A DNA stretch of 64,000 nucleotides from JAAYBF01 sp963715445 (GCA_963715445.1 OY970240.1:744001-808000), one strand, 5' to 3'; positions 32,379-40,689 are shown, counted from the stretch's first letter. The notes: generated by a model from the letters alone, not told the origin. Numbers and translations: made by a program.

Positions 32379-32891
32379 TCAGCCGGAAGCCGCAGGCCCG
32401 GACAAGCGGCCCGGCAGCGTCCGCGCCCCGGCGAGCGACTCCCGGCACACGTAGCGGAAGTGGGCGAGCCAGAAGCGCTGGGTGGCCCGGTAGGCGGCGC
32501 CCTCCGCGACCTCCCATGAGCCGAAGCGCGAACGCCCCTCGCCCAGCGCCGCGAACCGGTAGCTGTGGATCGCGTGGAAGCCCGGCAGCAGCACCTCCCA
32601 CGTGACGCGCTCGTGCCGCTCGAGCTCCACCACCTTGGCGATCGCCGGCATCTTGTAGAGGTAGCGCGGCTCGATCGGGTTGAACGCCCACACGAGCGTC
32701 GAGCCCTCGCGCAGCTCGCCGCCGAGCACCCGCGAGCGCCAGAAGCAGGGGTTCCAGTCCGACCAGCTCGCCACGTCGGTGAAGGCGTCCCAGAGGCGCT
32801 CGACCGGCATCTCCAGCTCGACGTATCCCTCGACGGGAGTCGCGCCCTCGATCGGCTTCTTGATCGCCACGCGCACATCCTGCCCCACCAC
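32379..32891 (-). CDS. SRPBCC (START/polyketide cyclase-like) protein
   Basis: This 170-residue protein has the helix-grip pattern of the SRPBCC superfamily: GYVELEMPVERLWDAFTDVASWSDWNPCFWRSRVLGGELREGSTLVWAFNPIEPRYLYKMPAIAKVVELERHERVTWEVLLPGFHAIHSYRF, with a hydrophobic cavity expected between sheet and long C-terminal helix. Such proteins bind or carry hydrophobic ligands or catalyse cyclisation; none is indicated here. The start is GTG 32891 (several GTG codons follow closely). It lies just upstream of DUF3817 on the same strand with a 14-base gap, suggesting a two-gene operon. Confidence 0.85.
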   Translation of the reverse strand: MVGQDVRVAIKKPIEGATPVEGYVELEMPVERLWDAFTDVASWSDWNPCFWRSRVLGGELREGSTLVWAFNPIEPRYLYKMPAIAKVVELERHERVTWEVLLPGFHAIHSYRFAALGEGRSRFGSWEVAEGAAYRATQRFWLAHFRYVCRESLAGARTLPGRLSGPAASG

Positions 32892-32951
32892 GCCCGAAGG
32901 CGCGCCCTGCTTGGCGCGCGCCCCCCGGACTCGGCCCGCGAGGGCGCCCCG

Positions 32952-34268
32952 CTAGACGGGGTTCGCCACCGGCACGCCCTCCTCGGCGAAGGCGTCGGGC
33001 GAGGAGATGAGGATCGCGCCCTCGCCCGTCACGTAGGCCTCCTCGCCGTGCTGGGTCACATCCATGCCCAGAGCCTCCTCGCGCTCGGTGGCACGCAGCG
33101 GCATCACGGCGCCGATCACCTTCAGCAGGACGAAGGTCGCGATGAAGGCGTAGGCCGGGACCGCCGCCGCGGCGATCGCCTGCCAGAGGAACTGGTCGGC
33201 GTTGCCGTAGAGCAGGCCGTCGGAGACGCCGTTCCAGGACTCCTGGGCGACCACGCCGAGCAGCAAGATGCCGGTGAAGCCGGCGATGCCGTGGGCGGCG
33301 AGCACGTCGAGCGTCTCGTCGACGCGCGTGCGCGGCCGCCAGACGATCATCGCGTAGCACGGGAGCGCCGCGAGAGCGCCGAGCGCCATCGCCCAGCCGG
33401 GGCTGACGTAGCCGCCCGCGGGGGTGATCACGACGCAGCCGACGATGATCGCGGTGGCCGCGCCGATCGCCGTCACCTTGCGGCCGCGGATCAGGTCGAG
33501 CGCGAACCAGACGACCAGCGTGCAGGCAGGCGCGAGCAGAGTGTTGGCGAACGCCAGGATGCTGGCGTTGTTGGTGCCGAAGCCGCTGCCGCCGTTGAAG
33601 CCGAACCAGCCGAACCACAGCAGGCCGGCGCCGAGCACGACGTAGACCGCGTTGTGCGGCAGCAGCGCCTGGCGGCCGTAGTCCTTGCGCGCGCCGACGA
33701 CCAGCGCAGCCGCGAGCGCCGAGAAGCCGGACGCCATCTCCACCGCGATGCCGCCGGCGAAGTCGAGCGTGCCGTTGTCCATCAGCCAACCGCCGCCGAA
33801 GCCCCAGTGGGCGAGCACGGCATAGACGAGCACCGACCACAGCGCCGCGAAGACGAGGTAGGCGCCGAAGCGCATCCGCTCGACGACCGCGCCCGAGACG
33901 AGCGCGACGGTGATGATGCAGAAGCTCGCCTGGAAGGTGAAGAAGACGAGGTGCGGGATCGTCGCGAGATCGTCGCGCGGGGCGAAGTCGACGCCCTGCA
34001 GGAAGGCGTGGCCGAAGCCGCCGATGATCGCGCCGTCGCCGTCGAAGGCGATCGAGTAGCCGACCACCGCCCAGGTGACCGTCGCCACGGCCAGCGCGGC
34101 GATGCTCATCATGAAGGTGTTGAGGGTGTTCTTCGAGCGCACGAGGCCCGCGTAGAAGAGGCCGAGCCCGACCGTCATCAGCAGGACCAGCGCGGTGGCC
34201 ACGAGCATCCAGGCGGTATCGCCCGTGTCCACCTGCGCGGCGGCGGCCACGTTCAGCGCGCCCATCAC
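32952..34268 (-). CDS. amt: ammonium transporter Amt
   Basis: This 438-residue protein starts after a short leader (NVAAAAQVDTGDTAWMLVATALVLLMTVGLGLFYAGLVRSKN), the classical Amt N-terminus. It has about 11 helices and the signatures FTFQASFCIITVALVSGAVVERM, DFAGGIAVEMASGFSALAAALVVG (the DFAGG(T/I)xVH position has Glu in place of the first pore His) and HGIAGFTGILLLGVVAQ (second pore His). It conducts ammonium across the membrane. Its ATG overlaps the glnB stop (ATGA), the conserved glnB/glnK-amt pairing in which PII plugs the channel. Confidence 0.95.
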   Translation of the reverse strand: MMGALNVAAAAQVDTGDTAWMLVATALVLLMTVGLGLFYAGLVRSKNTLNTFMMSIAALAVATVTWAVVGYSIAFDGDGAIIGGFGHAFLQGVDFAPRDDLATIPHLVFFTFQASFCIITVALVSGAVVERMRFGAYLVFAALWSVLVYAVLAHWGFGGGWLMDNGTLDFAGGIAVEMASGFSALAAALVVGARKDYGRQALLPHNAVYVVLGAGLLWFGWFGFNGGSGFGTNNASILAFANTLLAPACTLVVWFALDLIRGRKVTAIGAATAIIVGCVVITPAGGYVSPGWAMALGALAALPCYAMIVWRPRTRVDETLDVLAAHGIAGFTGILLLGVVAQESWNGVSDGLLYGNADQFLWQAIAAAAVPAYAFIATFVLLKVIGAVMPLRATEREEALGMDVTQHGEEAYVTGEGAILISSPDAFAEEGVPVANPV

Positions 34269-34618
34269 TTGCCCACCGGAGTCACGGCGCCGTGGTCGGT
34301 CTCGCCGGTGCGGATGCGAACCGCCCGCTCCAGCGGCACGACGAAGATCTTGCCGTCCCCGACGTCGCCTGTCCGGGCGCCCGCGCAGAGCGCCTCGATC
34401 GTCGTGTCGACGAAGTCGTCGGAGATCGCGATCTCGAAGCGGACCTTCTCGGCCAGCCCCATCTTCACGGTCGTGCCGCGGTAGGTCTCGACACGGTCGA
34501 GCTCGCCTCCGTGACCCTGGACCCGACTGATCGAGACTCCCCGCACCTCGGCGCGATAGAGGGCCTCGAGCACGTCGTTCGCCTTCTCCGGACGCACGAT
34601 GCCAATCACAAGCTTCAC
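34265..34618 (-). CDS. glnB: PII nitrogen regulatory protein
   Basis: This 117-residue PII protein (MKLVIGIVRPEKANDVLEAL...) has the expected beta-alpha-beta repeats and the C-terminal GKIFVVPLERAVRIRTGE motif. The T-loop reads GHGGELDRVETYRGTTVKMGL: aligned without gaps to E. coli GlnB, Tyr46 is kept, but Tyr51, the site of uridylylation or adenylylation, is Val. The protein would therefore not be controlled by GlnD at that site and may sense only ATP/ADP and 2-oxoglutarate. The GTG start has a GGGAG site 6 bases upstream. It is coupled to amt, so it is probably GlnK-like in role. Confidence 0.93.
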   Translation of the reverse strand: MKLVIGIVRPEKANDVLEALYRAEVRGVSISRVQGHGGELDRVETYRGTTVKMGLAEKVRFEIAISDDFVDTTIEALCAGARTGDVGDGKIFVVPLERAVRIRTGETDHGAVTPVGK

Positions 34619-34665
34619 GGTCTCTCCCGTTCCTTACCTAGACAAGACGGCAGGGGGAGATCCGT

Positions 34666-34681
34666 GTTCCGAGCTAGTCAC
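34666..34681 (-). promoter_or_regulatory. possible GlnR box upstream of glnB-amt
   Basis: On the minus strand the sequence GTGAC-N6-GGAAC resembles the actinobacterial GlnR half-site pattern GTnAC-N6-GAAAC with one difference. It lies about 48 bases before the glnB start. Only one copy is clear, so the call is tentative. Confidence 0.35.
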
Positions 34682-34799
34682 CCGGGTGCCCGCACCCTCC
34701 TCCCACTGAGCGCGCGAGAGCCTAACGGGACGCCGAGCGACGGGTCAAGCTCACACCGCCCCGACACACCCAGGGCACTCCTGCCATAGCCTCACGCGC

Positions 34800-35699
34800 G
34801 TGTCGGCCATCGAGATCGAGGGAGTCAGCAAGCGCTACGGCTCCGTGAAGGCAGTCGACGACCTCTCGTTCACCGTCGAGGCCGGTCGCGTCACCGGCTT
34901 CCTCGGGCCCAACGGCGCCGGGAAGAGCACCACCCTGCGCGTGCTGCTCGGGCTCGTCCACGCCGATGGCGGCAGCGCCCACTTCGGCGGCCTGCGCTAC
35001 GACGACCTGCCGCACCCGAGCGCCCACGTCGGCGCTGTGCTCGAGGACGCGAGCTTCCATCCCGGCCGCACCGGCCGCAACCACCTGCGCGTGCTCGCCG
35101 CCGCGGGCGCCCATCCCCAGGCGCGTGTCGCCGAGGTGCTCGAGCGGGTCGGCCTGGCCGACGCCGCCGACCGGCGCGTGGGCGGCTACTCGATGGGCAT
35201 GCGCCAACGGCTGGCGATCGCCGCGGCGCTGCTCGGCGATCCCGACGTGCTGATCCTCGACGAGCCCACGAACGGCCTCGACCCGCCCGGGATCCGCTGG
35301 ACGCGGGACCTGCTGCGCAGCGAGGCGGCCCGCGGTCGCGCGGTGATCGTCTCCAGCCACCTGCTCTCCGAGGTCGCCCAGAGCGTCGACGACGTGGTCG
35401 TCATCGCGCATGGGTCCCTGCGCGCGAACGGACCGCTCGTGGACGTGCTCGGATCGCCCGACGGGCCGGTCACGCGTGTGCGCAGCGCCGATGCGGAGCG
35501 TCTCGCCTCGCTGCTGCGCGAGCGCGACATGCCCGCCGACCCCGACCCCAACGACGGCGGCGGTGCGCTGCTCGTGCGCGCCCTCCCCGAGGCCGTCGGA
35601 GAGCTAGCCGCCGAGCACCGGGTAGCGCTGAGCGAGCTCGTCGCGGTGTCGCGCTCGCTCGAGGACGCCTTCTTCGAGCTGACCGAGGTGAAGGCGTGA
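34800..35699 (+). CDS. ABC transporter ATP-binding protein (ABC-2 type)
   Basis: The 299-residue ATPase has Walker A GPNGAGKSTT, a Q-loop region HVGAVLEDASFH, the signature YSMGMRQRLAIAAALL (variant of LSGGQ), Walker B VLILDEPTNGLDP and the switch SSHLLSE, followed by a 90-residue C-terminal extension typical of DrrA/BcrA-like exporters. The SMGMRQR form is common in antibiotic/lipid ABC-2 ATPases. It begins with GTG at 34800. The stop overlaps the GTG of the permease, so both are made together. The substrate is unknown; export of a lipid or drug is the family role. Confidence 0.94.
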   Translation: MSAIEIEGVSKRYGSVKAVDDLSFTVEAGRVTGFLGPNGAGKSTTLRVLLGLVHADGGSAHFGGLRYDDLPHPSAHVGAVLEDASFHPGRTGRNHLRVLAAAGAHPQARVAEVLERVGLADAADRRVGGYSMGMRQRLAIAAALLGDPDVLILDEPTNGLDPPGIRWTRDLLRSEAARGRAVIVSSHLLSEVAQSVDDVVVIAHGSLRANGPLVDVLGSPDGPVTRVRSADAERLASLLRERDMPADPDPNDGGGALLVRALPEAVGELAAEHRVALSELVAVSRSLEDAFFELTEVKA

Positions 35700-36439
35700 A
35701 GCCGCTGCTCGAAGCGGAGATGATCAAGCTCCGCACCACGCGGACGTTCATCGCCCTGGCCGGCGTGGCGATCGGCCTCTCGGCGCTGATCACGGTGCTC
35801 ACCGCCGCGCTCTCGACGCCCACGAAGGACTCGGTGCTCATCGACGTCTTCGCCTCCGACATGAGCAGCCTCTTCATCATGATCCTGGCGATCGTCGGCA
35901 TCTCCGGCGAGTGGCGCCACCGCACGATCACGAGCTCGCTGCTGGCCGCTCCGGATCGGCTGCGCTTCATGGCCGCGAAGACGCTCGCGTTCGCGGCCGC
36001 CGGGCTGCTGCTCTCGCTGCTGATCTCGATCGTCGTGGCGATCCTCGGCTTTGCGATCCTCGGCTTCCGCGACCTGCCGGTCCCCGACCTCGACGAGGTG
36101 CTCGCCCTGACCGGCCGCAACGTGATCATCGCGGCGCTGGCCGGCGGCTTCGGCGTCGGGATCGGCGCGCTGGTGCGCAACCAGCCGACGGCGATCGTGA
36201 GCGTGCTGGTGATCTCCTTCGCGATCGAGCCCGCCGTGATCGGCCTGGCGCCCGAGGTTGGCCGCTACGGCCCGTTCGTCGCACTGCCGATCGCGATCCA
36301 GGGAATCGCCGCCTCCGACATCGGCTTCGGGGCTCTCGACCTGCTCTCACCCTGGCTCGCGGGCCTGGCGATGCTCGGCTGGATCGCAGTCGTGTTCGCG
36401 CTCGCGACCTTCCTGCTGCGCCGGCGCGACGTCGAGTAG
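35696..36439 (+). CDS. ABC-2 type transporter permease
   Basis: This 247-residue permease has six hydrophobic segments, beginning EAEMIKLRTTRTFIALAGVAIGLSALITVLTAAL. The loop EWRHRTITSSLLAAPDRLRFMAAKTLAFA is the family's EWRxxTxxxxLxxPxxR coupling-helix motif, followed by AGGFGVGIGALVRNQPTAIVSVLVISFAIEP. Its GTG start lies within the end of the ATPase gene (GTGA overlap). The pair would dimerise into a complete exporter. No regulator or dedicated substrate-binding protein is adjacent. Confidence 0.92.
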   Translation: MKPLLEAEMIKLRTTRTFIALAGVAIGLSALITVLTAALSTPTKDSVLIDVFASDMSSLFIMILAIVGISGEWRHRTITSSLLAAPDRLRFMAAKTLAFAAAGLLLSLLISIVVAILGFAILGFRDLPVPDLDEVLALTGRNVIIAALAGGFGVGIGALVRNQPTAIVSVLVISFAIEPAVIGLAPEVGRYGPFVALPIAIQGIAASDIGFGALDLLSPWLAGLAMLGWIAVVFALATFLLRRRDVE

Positions 36440-36510
36440 CTCCCGTCGATGGCGGCGGTGCCCGGCGCGCCGCGAATGACGAGTCGGCCCGCGACCTCTA
36501 GGGTTCGCCC

Positions 36511-37017
36511 GTGGACGTGATCGACAAGCTCATTGCCAACAACGAGGCCTTCGCGGCCTCGCTGCCCGCCCGGCACCTGGATGTCCGCCCCAGCCGGCAG
36601 CTCGCGGTCGTCACCTGCATGGACTCCCGCCTCGACGTGTTCGCCGCGCTCGGCCTCGAGGACGGCGAGGCCCACGTCCTGCGCAACGCCGGCGGAGTGA
36701 TCACCGACGACGTGATCCGCTCCCTGGCGATCTCGCAGCGCAAGCTCGGCACCCGCGAGGTGATGCTGATCCACCACACTGACTGCGGCATGCAGAAGCT
36801 GACCGACGACGGCTTCCGCGCCGAGCTGCAGGAGGCGACCGGCGTCGCGCCCGCGTTTGCGATCGAGTCGTTCACTGACCCCGACGCCGACGTCCGCCAG
36901 TCGATCCTGCGCGTCCGGCGTTCGGAGTTCGTGCCGCACCGCGACCATGTCCGCGGGTTCGTCTACGACGTGGACACCCACCGCCTGCGCGAGATCCACG
37001 TCCAGGACGAGTCCTGA
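36511..37017 (+). CDS. beta-class carbonic anhydrase
   Basis: This 168-residue enzyme carries the zinc ligands and catalytic dyad of beta-carbonic anhydrases: Cys36, Asp38 and Arg40 in VVTCMDSRLD, and His89 with Cys92 in IHHTDCGM. The stretches LRNAGGVITDDVIRSLAIS and RGFVYDVDTHRL are also typical. The short form matches the actinobacterial beta-CA subclass (Rv1284-like). It interconverts CO2 and bicarbonate in the cytosol. The start is GTG at 36511. It follows the ABC operon by 71 bases and precedes a secreted protein by 23 bases; a functional link is not evident. Confidence 0.94.
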   Translation: MDVIDKLIANNEAFAASLPARHLDVRPSRQLAVVTCMDSRLDVFAALGLEDGEAHVLRNAGGVITDDVIRSLAISQRKLGTREVMLIHHTDCGMQKLTDDGFRAELQEATGVAPAFAIESFTDPDADVRQSILRVRRSEFVPHRDHVRGFVYDVDTHRLREIHVQDES

Positions 37018-37040
37018 CCCGCCCGACCCGTGACCCTGAG

Positions 37041-37940
37041 ATGACCCGCGTGCGCCCAGCCCTGCTCCTTGCGACGATCGCGCTTGCGGGTTCGCTCGCG
37101 GCCGTCCTGCCGGCCTCCGCCGCGATGAAGGTGCGCCTCGCCAAGCCGAAGGTGAGCGTGACGATCCCCGACTCGACGGCCGTGGGCACCTACTTCGAGG
37201 AGTCGCAGCGGAGCTCCACGCTCTGCCGCGCCGACGAGCGCGCGCTCGCGCCGGGGATCGTCGACGCGCCGCGGCACTTCGTGGGCCAGTCGTTCGGCCC
37301 GAGCGCGGTCGGCGCCTGGGCCACGGGCGCGAAGGGCAAGGTGAAGCTGCGCCTGCAGCTGCTCTGCGCCCGCGGCTCGAACATCGTCCACAAGCGCAAG
37401 CCGGGCAAGACGCGCCCGGCCGGCTCCTCGATGACCACCACCGCGAAGGTGAGCTGCGGCGGCAAGCGCGTGGCGATCGGAGCGCCGCTCTCGCAGGAGT
37501 TCTCCCCCGGCTTCGGGCGCTTCATATCGAAGCCGAAGGGCGTCAGCGGCTGGCAGGTGACGGTCGAGGGCATCCCGACGAGCTTCCCGCTCGAGAGCAC
37601 CGTGCCGGCCTACGCCGACGTCGCCTGCGTGCCCAAGTCGTCGCTGAAGTCCGTCGAGACGGTCGATGGATCCACCGGTGGGCTTCAAGGCGCCCGCACG
37701 GCAAAGCTGCGGGTGGCCTGCAAGGGCGGCCGCCGCCCAGTCGGCTGGGGCGTCGACCTGCGCCCGTTCACGAGCAGCCTCTACAGCCGCGCCGACGACG
37801 GCTGGGCCCTGCCGATCGTCCGCAAGGCCGCGTTCGACGGCAAGGGCGTCGCATTCCAGTTCGACCTGCCGCCCGGCGGGGTGGTCGGTGCAGCCGACGT
37901 CACCCAGACGGGCTACGTCGTCTGCGCGAAGCTCGCCTGA
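37041..37940 (+). CDS. secreted hypothetical protein
   Basis: This 299-residue protein has a clear signal peptide (TRVRPALLLATIALAGSLAAVLPASAA). The mature part is beta-rich and basic, with six Cys residues distributed as likely disulfides (STLCRADE, QLLCARG, KVSCGGKR, DVACVPK, RVACKGG, YVVCAKLA). Two half-like regions, each with a Cys-Gly-rich turn, hint at an internal duplication (VSCGGKRVAIGAPLSQEFSPGF versus VACKGGRRPVGWGVDLRPF). No catalytic signature is seen and the family is not recognised. Confidence 0.72.
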   Translation: MTRVRPALLLATIALAGSLAAVLPASAAMKVRLAKPKVSVTIPDSTAVGTYFEESQRSSTLCRADERALAPGIVDAPRHFVGQSFGPSAVGAWATGAKGKVKLRLQLLCARGSNIVHKRKPGKTRPAGSSMTTTAKVSCGGKRVAIGAPLSQEFSPGFGRFISKPKGVSGWQVTVEGIPTSFPLESTVPAYADVACVPKSSLKSVETVDGSTGGLQGARTAKLRVACKGGRRPVGWGVDLRPFTSSLYSRADDGWALPIVRKAAFDGKGVAFQFDLPPGGVVGAADVTQTGYVVCAKLA

Positions 37941-37944
37941 GGCC

Positions 37945-37974
37945 TGCGGGCCCGAACGGCTGCATCGGCCCGCA
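37945..37974 (+). terminator. hairpin after the secreted protein gene
   Basis: TGCGGGCC (37945-37952) pairs exactly with GGCCCGCA (37967-37974) across a 14-base loop, starting 4 bases past the stop at 37940. There is no U-run. Confidence 0.5.
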
Positions 37975-38056
37975 CGGCGCCTTCGCGAACGGCGGCGCGC
38001 CTTCCGAGGGTGTGGTCTAATCGCGCCACCGCCCACGAAGTTCTAAGGAGATTCGC

Positions 38057-38611
38057 GTGAAACGGAGCATCCTGCTCACCCTGGTCGTAGCGCTCGCGCT
38101 GGCCGTAGGTATCAGCACATCGGCTTCCTCGAACGTTGGCAATGGCGCCGAAGCACAGGCGACGGCCAAGAAGAAGGCCAAGAAGTGCAAGGCCAAGAAG
38201 AAGGCGAAGAAGTCGCTCGCCGCCAATGCGGCCAAGAAGAAGGCGAAGTGCGCCAAGCCCAAGAAGGGCAAGAAGAAGGCGGATGCCGGGTTCAAGCTCG
38301 CCAACGGCGTCTACTCGGACGGCGATGAATCCGTCGAGCTCATAGTGAGCGGTGGCGGCAAGAACGGGAGGCTGAGCTTCCCCCTCTCGTGCTTCCAGTA
38401 CCAAAGCGAGATCGTGCCGCTCACGATCAGCGGGGACACGGCGAAGGCCAGCGAGGACCGTGACCTGCTCGTAGCCGGCGAGCCCTCTCATATGAGCTGG
38501 TCGATCACCGTCAAGTCGACGCTCAGCTTCACCTTGAAGCCGAGCTGGGACGTCGGCAACGGCATCTGCAAGGGCTCCTCGACCATTGCAGGCAAGTTCG
38601 TCAAGAAGTAG
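38057..38611 (+). CDS. secreted Lys-rich hypothetical protein
   Basis: GTG 38057 has an ideal AAGGAG site six bases upstream. The 184-residue product has a signal peptide (KRSILLTLVVALALAVGISTSASS). A strongly basic Lys/Ala stretch (residues about 37-76, repeated KKKAKK units with two Cys) follows, then a beta-type domain of about 105 residues (FKLANGVYSDGDESVELIVSGGGKNGRLSFPLSCFQYQSEIVPLTISGD) with a second Cys near the end (GNGICKGSS). The Lys-rich linker before a small beta domain is a repeated design among secreted proteins in this window (also 60629-61198) and might bind anionic wall polymers. Confidence 0.75.
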   Translation: MKRSILLTLVVALALAVGISTSASSNVGNGAEAQATAKKKAKKCKAKKKAKKSLAANAAKKKAKCAKPKKGKKKADAGFKLANGVYSDGDESVELIVSGGGKNGRLSFPLSCFQYQSEIVPLTISGDTAKASEDRDLLVAGEPSHMSWSITVKSTLSFTLKPSWDVGNGICKGSSTIAGKFVKK

Positions 38612-38627
38612 GCAGCGAAGTGCGCAG

Positions 38628-38655
38628 AGCCCGGGCGGCGTCGGCCGTCCGGGCT
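38628..38655 (+). terminator. hairpin after the Lys-rich secreted gene
   Basis: AGCCCGGGCGGC (38628-38639) faces GGCCGTCCGGGCT (38643-38655) around a three-base loop, with one mismatch in 12. It lies between the stops of convergent genes at 38611 and 38722. Confidence 0.6.
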
Positions 38656-38721
38656 CGAGCGTCGCGCTAGCCGGCGATCACTGGTCGCGCAGGCTCTTGC
38701 CGCCGCGCGCGCCGGTGGCGC

Positions 38722-40095
38722 TCACTGCTCCCGCAGGCCCGAGCCGAGCAGGTGGAGGCCTCTGGCGCGCTGCACCGCCGTCCGCCGGTCGTGAGCGTCG
38801 AGCTTGCGGTAGACGTGCTTGACGTGCGTCTTGACGGTGTTCACCGATACGTAGAGCTCGGCCGCGATCTCCGCGTTCGACAGCATCGTCGGCAGGAAGC
38901 GGAGCACCGCCAGCTCGCGCTCGCTGAGCGGCTCGCGCAGATCGATGTTGGCCGTGTCGCCCGTCGCCCCGTTCTCGCTGGCCGCGAGAGCGTGGCGCTC
39001 GGCCTCTGCGGGAAAGCCGTGATCGGCGTGCCAACGCGCCGCCCTGCGGTGGAGGGCGGGCACCTCATCGGGCGACCGGCGGCGCAGCTCCACCCTGAGC
39101 GCCTCGGTCAACAGGCCGTGAAGGCGATACCAGCCCGGCCTTTGCTCGAGCGCGCTCGCGAGGCCGTCGCGATAGGCCAGGACGTCTATCGCCCGATCGG
39201 TGTCGTTGCGGCCCGTCAGGGCGTCGGCGAGGCTCGGGGTGACCTGGTCGAGGATCGATGTCCGCAGCAGGAGGTCGAGCATCTCAGGGGGCTGACGGGC
39301 GATCACCTCGCGCAGCAGGTAGTCGCTCACGGCGTGATCGCTGCCGGCGAACCCGGCCACGAACGCGGTCGGGTCCGGGTGGTCCTGGAGAGACAGGGCG
39401 GCAAGCCGAAGCCCTGCGGCCCATCCCTCCGTGCGCCGCCACAGCAGCTCGCTGTCGGCGTCGTCGAGGGTCACCTTGATCGATCGGATCAGCATCCTCG
39501 CCTCGCTCTCCGAGAAGGCGAGGTCGCGCGCGCGGAGCTCCGAGAGCCTTCCCGCGAGCCGAAGCCGCTGGAGACGCAGCGGCGGGTCGGAGCGCGTAGA
39601 GACCACCAGCCGCACGCCCTCGGGCAGGTGGTCGAGGAGGATCTCGAGGTCGTCGAGGACCTCGGCGCTCGAGGCGTCCTGGAAGTCGTCGAGCACGAGC
39701 GTGAGCGGCTCGTCCAGCTCGGCCAGGGCATTCACGAGGGACGCGAGGAAGCCGTCGTCCGCCGGGTCCTGAAGGTCGACGCCCGTGAGCTCCGGGGCGA
39801 CCTGCTGCAGGGCCGCGATCGTCTCGACCCAGAAGCGGACGTGATCACCGTCCTGGCGGTCGAGCGAGAGCCAAGCGACCCTGGCCTTCGTGGTCCGCCT
39901 CATCCAGCCAGCGAGCGCGGTGGTCTTGCCCGATCCCGCCGGGGCCGACACGAGCGTCAGCGCGCAGCCGCCACCGGCGTCGAGCAGCTTCACGAGGCGT
40001 GGGCGGGAGACCATCCCCGGGGGCAGCGACGGGCCTGCCAGCTTGGTGGCATAGAAACCCCCGTGGTGCTTGGAAGTCGGTGTCGTAGAAGCCAC
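38722..40095 (-). CDS. LuxR-family regulator with N-terminal ATPase (short MalT/LAL type)
   Basis: The GTG at 40095, with an AGGAT site eight bases upstream, gives 457 residues; an open frame reaching TTG 40161 would cross an inverted repeat. The N-terminus has a STAND/MalT-like ATPase: TLVSAPAGSGKTTALAGWMRR (Walker A), LTLVLDDFQDA (Walker B) and RLVVSTRSDPPLRLQRLRLAGRLSELRARDLAFSESEA. The C-terminus is a LuxR HTH (LSERELAVLRFLPTMLSNAEIAAELYVSVNTVKTHVKHVYRKL). The TPR-like ligand-sensing region of MalT/LAL regulators (850-1000 residues) is almost absent, leaving about 60 residues between the two parts, so its signal input is unclear. Confidence 0.88.
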   Translation of the reverse strand: MASTTPTSKHHGGFYATKLAGPSLPPGMVSRPRLVKLLDAGGGCALTLVSAPAGSGKTTALAGWMRRTTKARVAWLSLDRQDGDHVRFWVETIAALQQVAPELTGVDLQDPADDGFLASLVNALAELDEPLTLVLDDFQDASSAEVLDDLEILLDHLPEGVRLVVSTRSDPPLRLQRLRLAGRLSELRARDLAFSESEARMLIRSIKVTLDDADSELLWRRTEGWAAGLRLAALSLQDHPDPTAFVAGFAGSDHAVSDYLLREVIARQPPEMLDLLLRTSILDQVTPSLADALTGRNDTDRAIDVLAYRDGLASALEQRPGWYRLHGLLTEALRVELRRRSPDEVPALHRRAARWHADHGFPAEAERHALAASENGATGDTANIDLREPLSERELAVLRFLPTMLSNAEIAAELYVSVNTVKTHVKHVYRKLDAHDRRTAVQRARGLHLLGSGLREQ

Positions 40096-40124
40096 CGTTC
40101 GATCCTGAAGCCCCTGCAACACTA

Positions 40125-40178
40125 GGACATCCGTCGAGCGATTTCGACCTCTGGGCGTCAATCGCTCAACGGATGTCC
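40125..40178. promoter_or_regulatory. 19-bp inverted repeat upstream of the LuxR-type gene
   Basis: Arms GGACATCCGTCGAGCGATT (40125-40143) and 40160-40178 are inverted copies with a single mismatch, separated by 16 bases. They lie 30-83 bases before the regulator's start (40095). The arm length and spacing fit binding of two protein dimers on neighbouring helical turns, so an autoregulatory operator is the best guess. Confidence 0.55.
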
Positions 40179-40207
40179 GACTCCTCAGCTGTGAACTGCG
40201 CGACGGC

Positions 40208-40627
40208 TTAGGTGCGGATCGCGCCTGGCTGCGTGATCGCCCAGATCACCCAGACGTTGAGGGCGATCAAGACGATCGACCAGACCGGGTAGTACGGGAT
40301 GAAGAAGAAGTTCGTGATCGCGCTCAGCATCGCGAAGGCGATCGTGGCGACGCCCGCCCAAGCGCGACGGGAGAGCAGGGAGAACCCGACGATCGCGACC
40401 AGCGCGCCGATGATCAGGTGGATCCAGCCCCAGGCGCTTACGTCGAGGTCGAAGGTGTAGGCGCTCGACACCACGTAGAACTCGTCGTTGAAGATCGCCA
40501 CCAGGCCGGCGATCGCCTGGAAGATGCCGATCATGATCATCACCGACCCGGCGAATACGACTCCGCCGATCGCCCAGCCGGAGGCTTCCGGCTCGTCCCC
40601 TCTTTCGTAGCGCGGCTCAGCAGTCAT
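40208..40627 (-). CDS. DUF7144-like four-helix membrane protein
   Basis: The ATG at 40627, after a GGGAGCTGGGA site, gives 139 residues: a short charged N-terminus (MTAEPRYERGDEPEASGW), then four hydrophobic helices starting AIGGVVFAGSVMIMIGIFQAIAGLVAIFNDEFYVV. A central WGWIHLIIGALVAIVGFSLL and terminal NFFFIPYYPVWSIVLIALNVWVIWAIT follow. The pattern FxGxMMxxxGxFxxxxGLxAIxxDxFYVV and WGWxHLxxGxL are characteristic of a large family of actinobacterial membrane proteins of unknown role. It is separate from the flanking genes (62 bases from the next). Confidence 0.85.
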   Translation of the reverse strand: MTAEPRYERGDEPEASGWAIGGVVFAGSVMIMIGIFQAIAGLVAIFNDEFYVVSSAYTFDLDVSAWGWIHLIIGALVAIVGFSLLSRRAWAGVATIAFAMLSAITNFFFIPYYPVWSIVLIALNVWVIWAITQPGAIRT

Positions 40628-40689
40628 TCCCAGCTCCCCTCCGTGGTGGTCGGTGAGGCGATTCTCAGGTGCGGCCGGGTGAGTCCGAA

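Noticed and set aside
32565..34484. 639-codon frame opposite amt and glnB
   Set aside because: Amt and PII are certain on the minus strand; the opposite product is charged and disordered.
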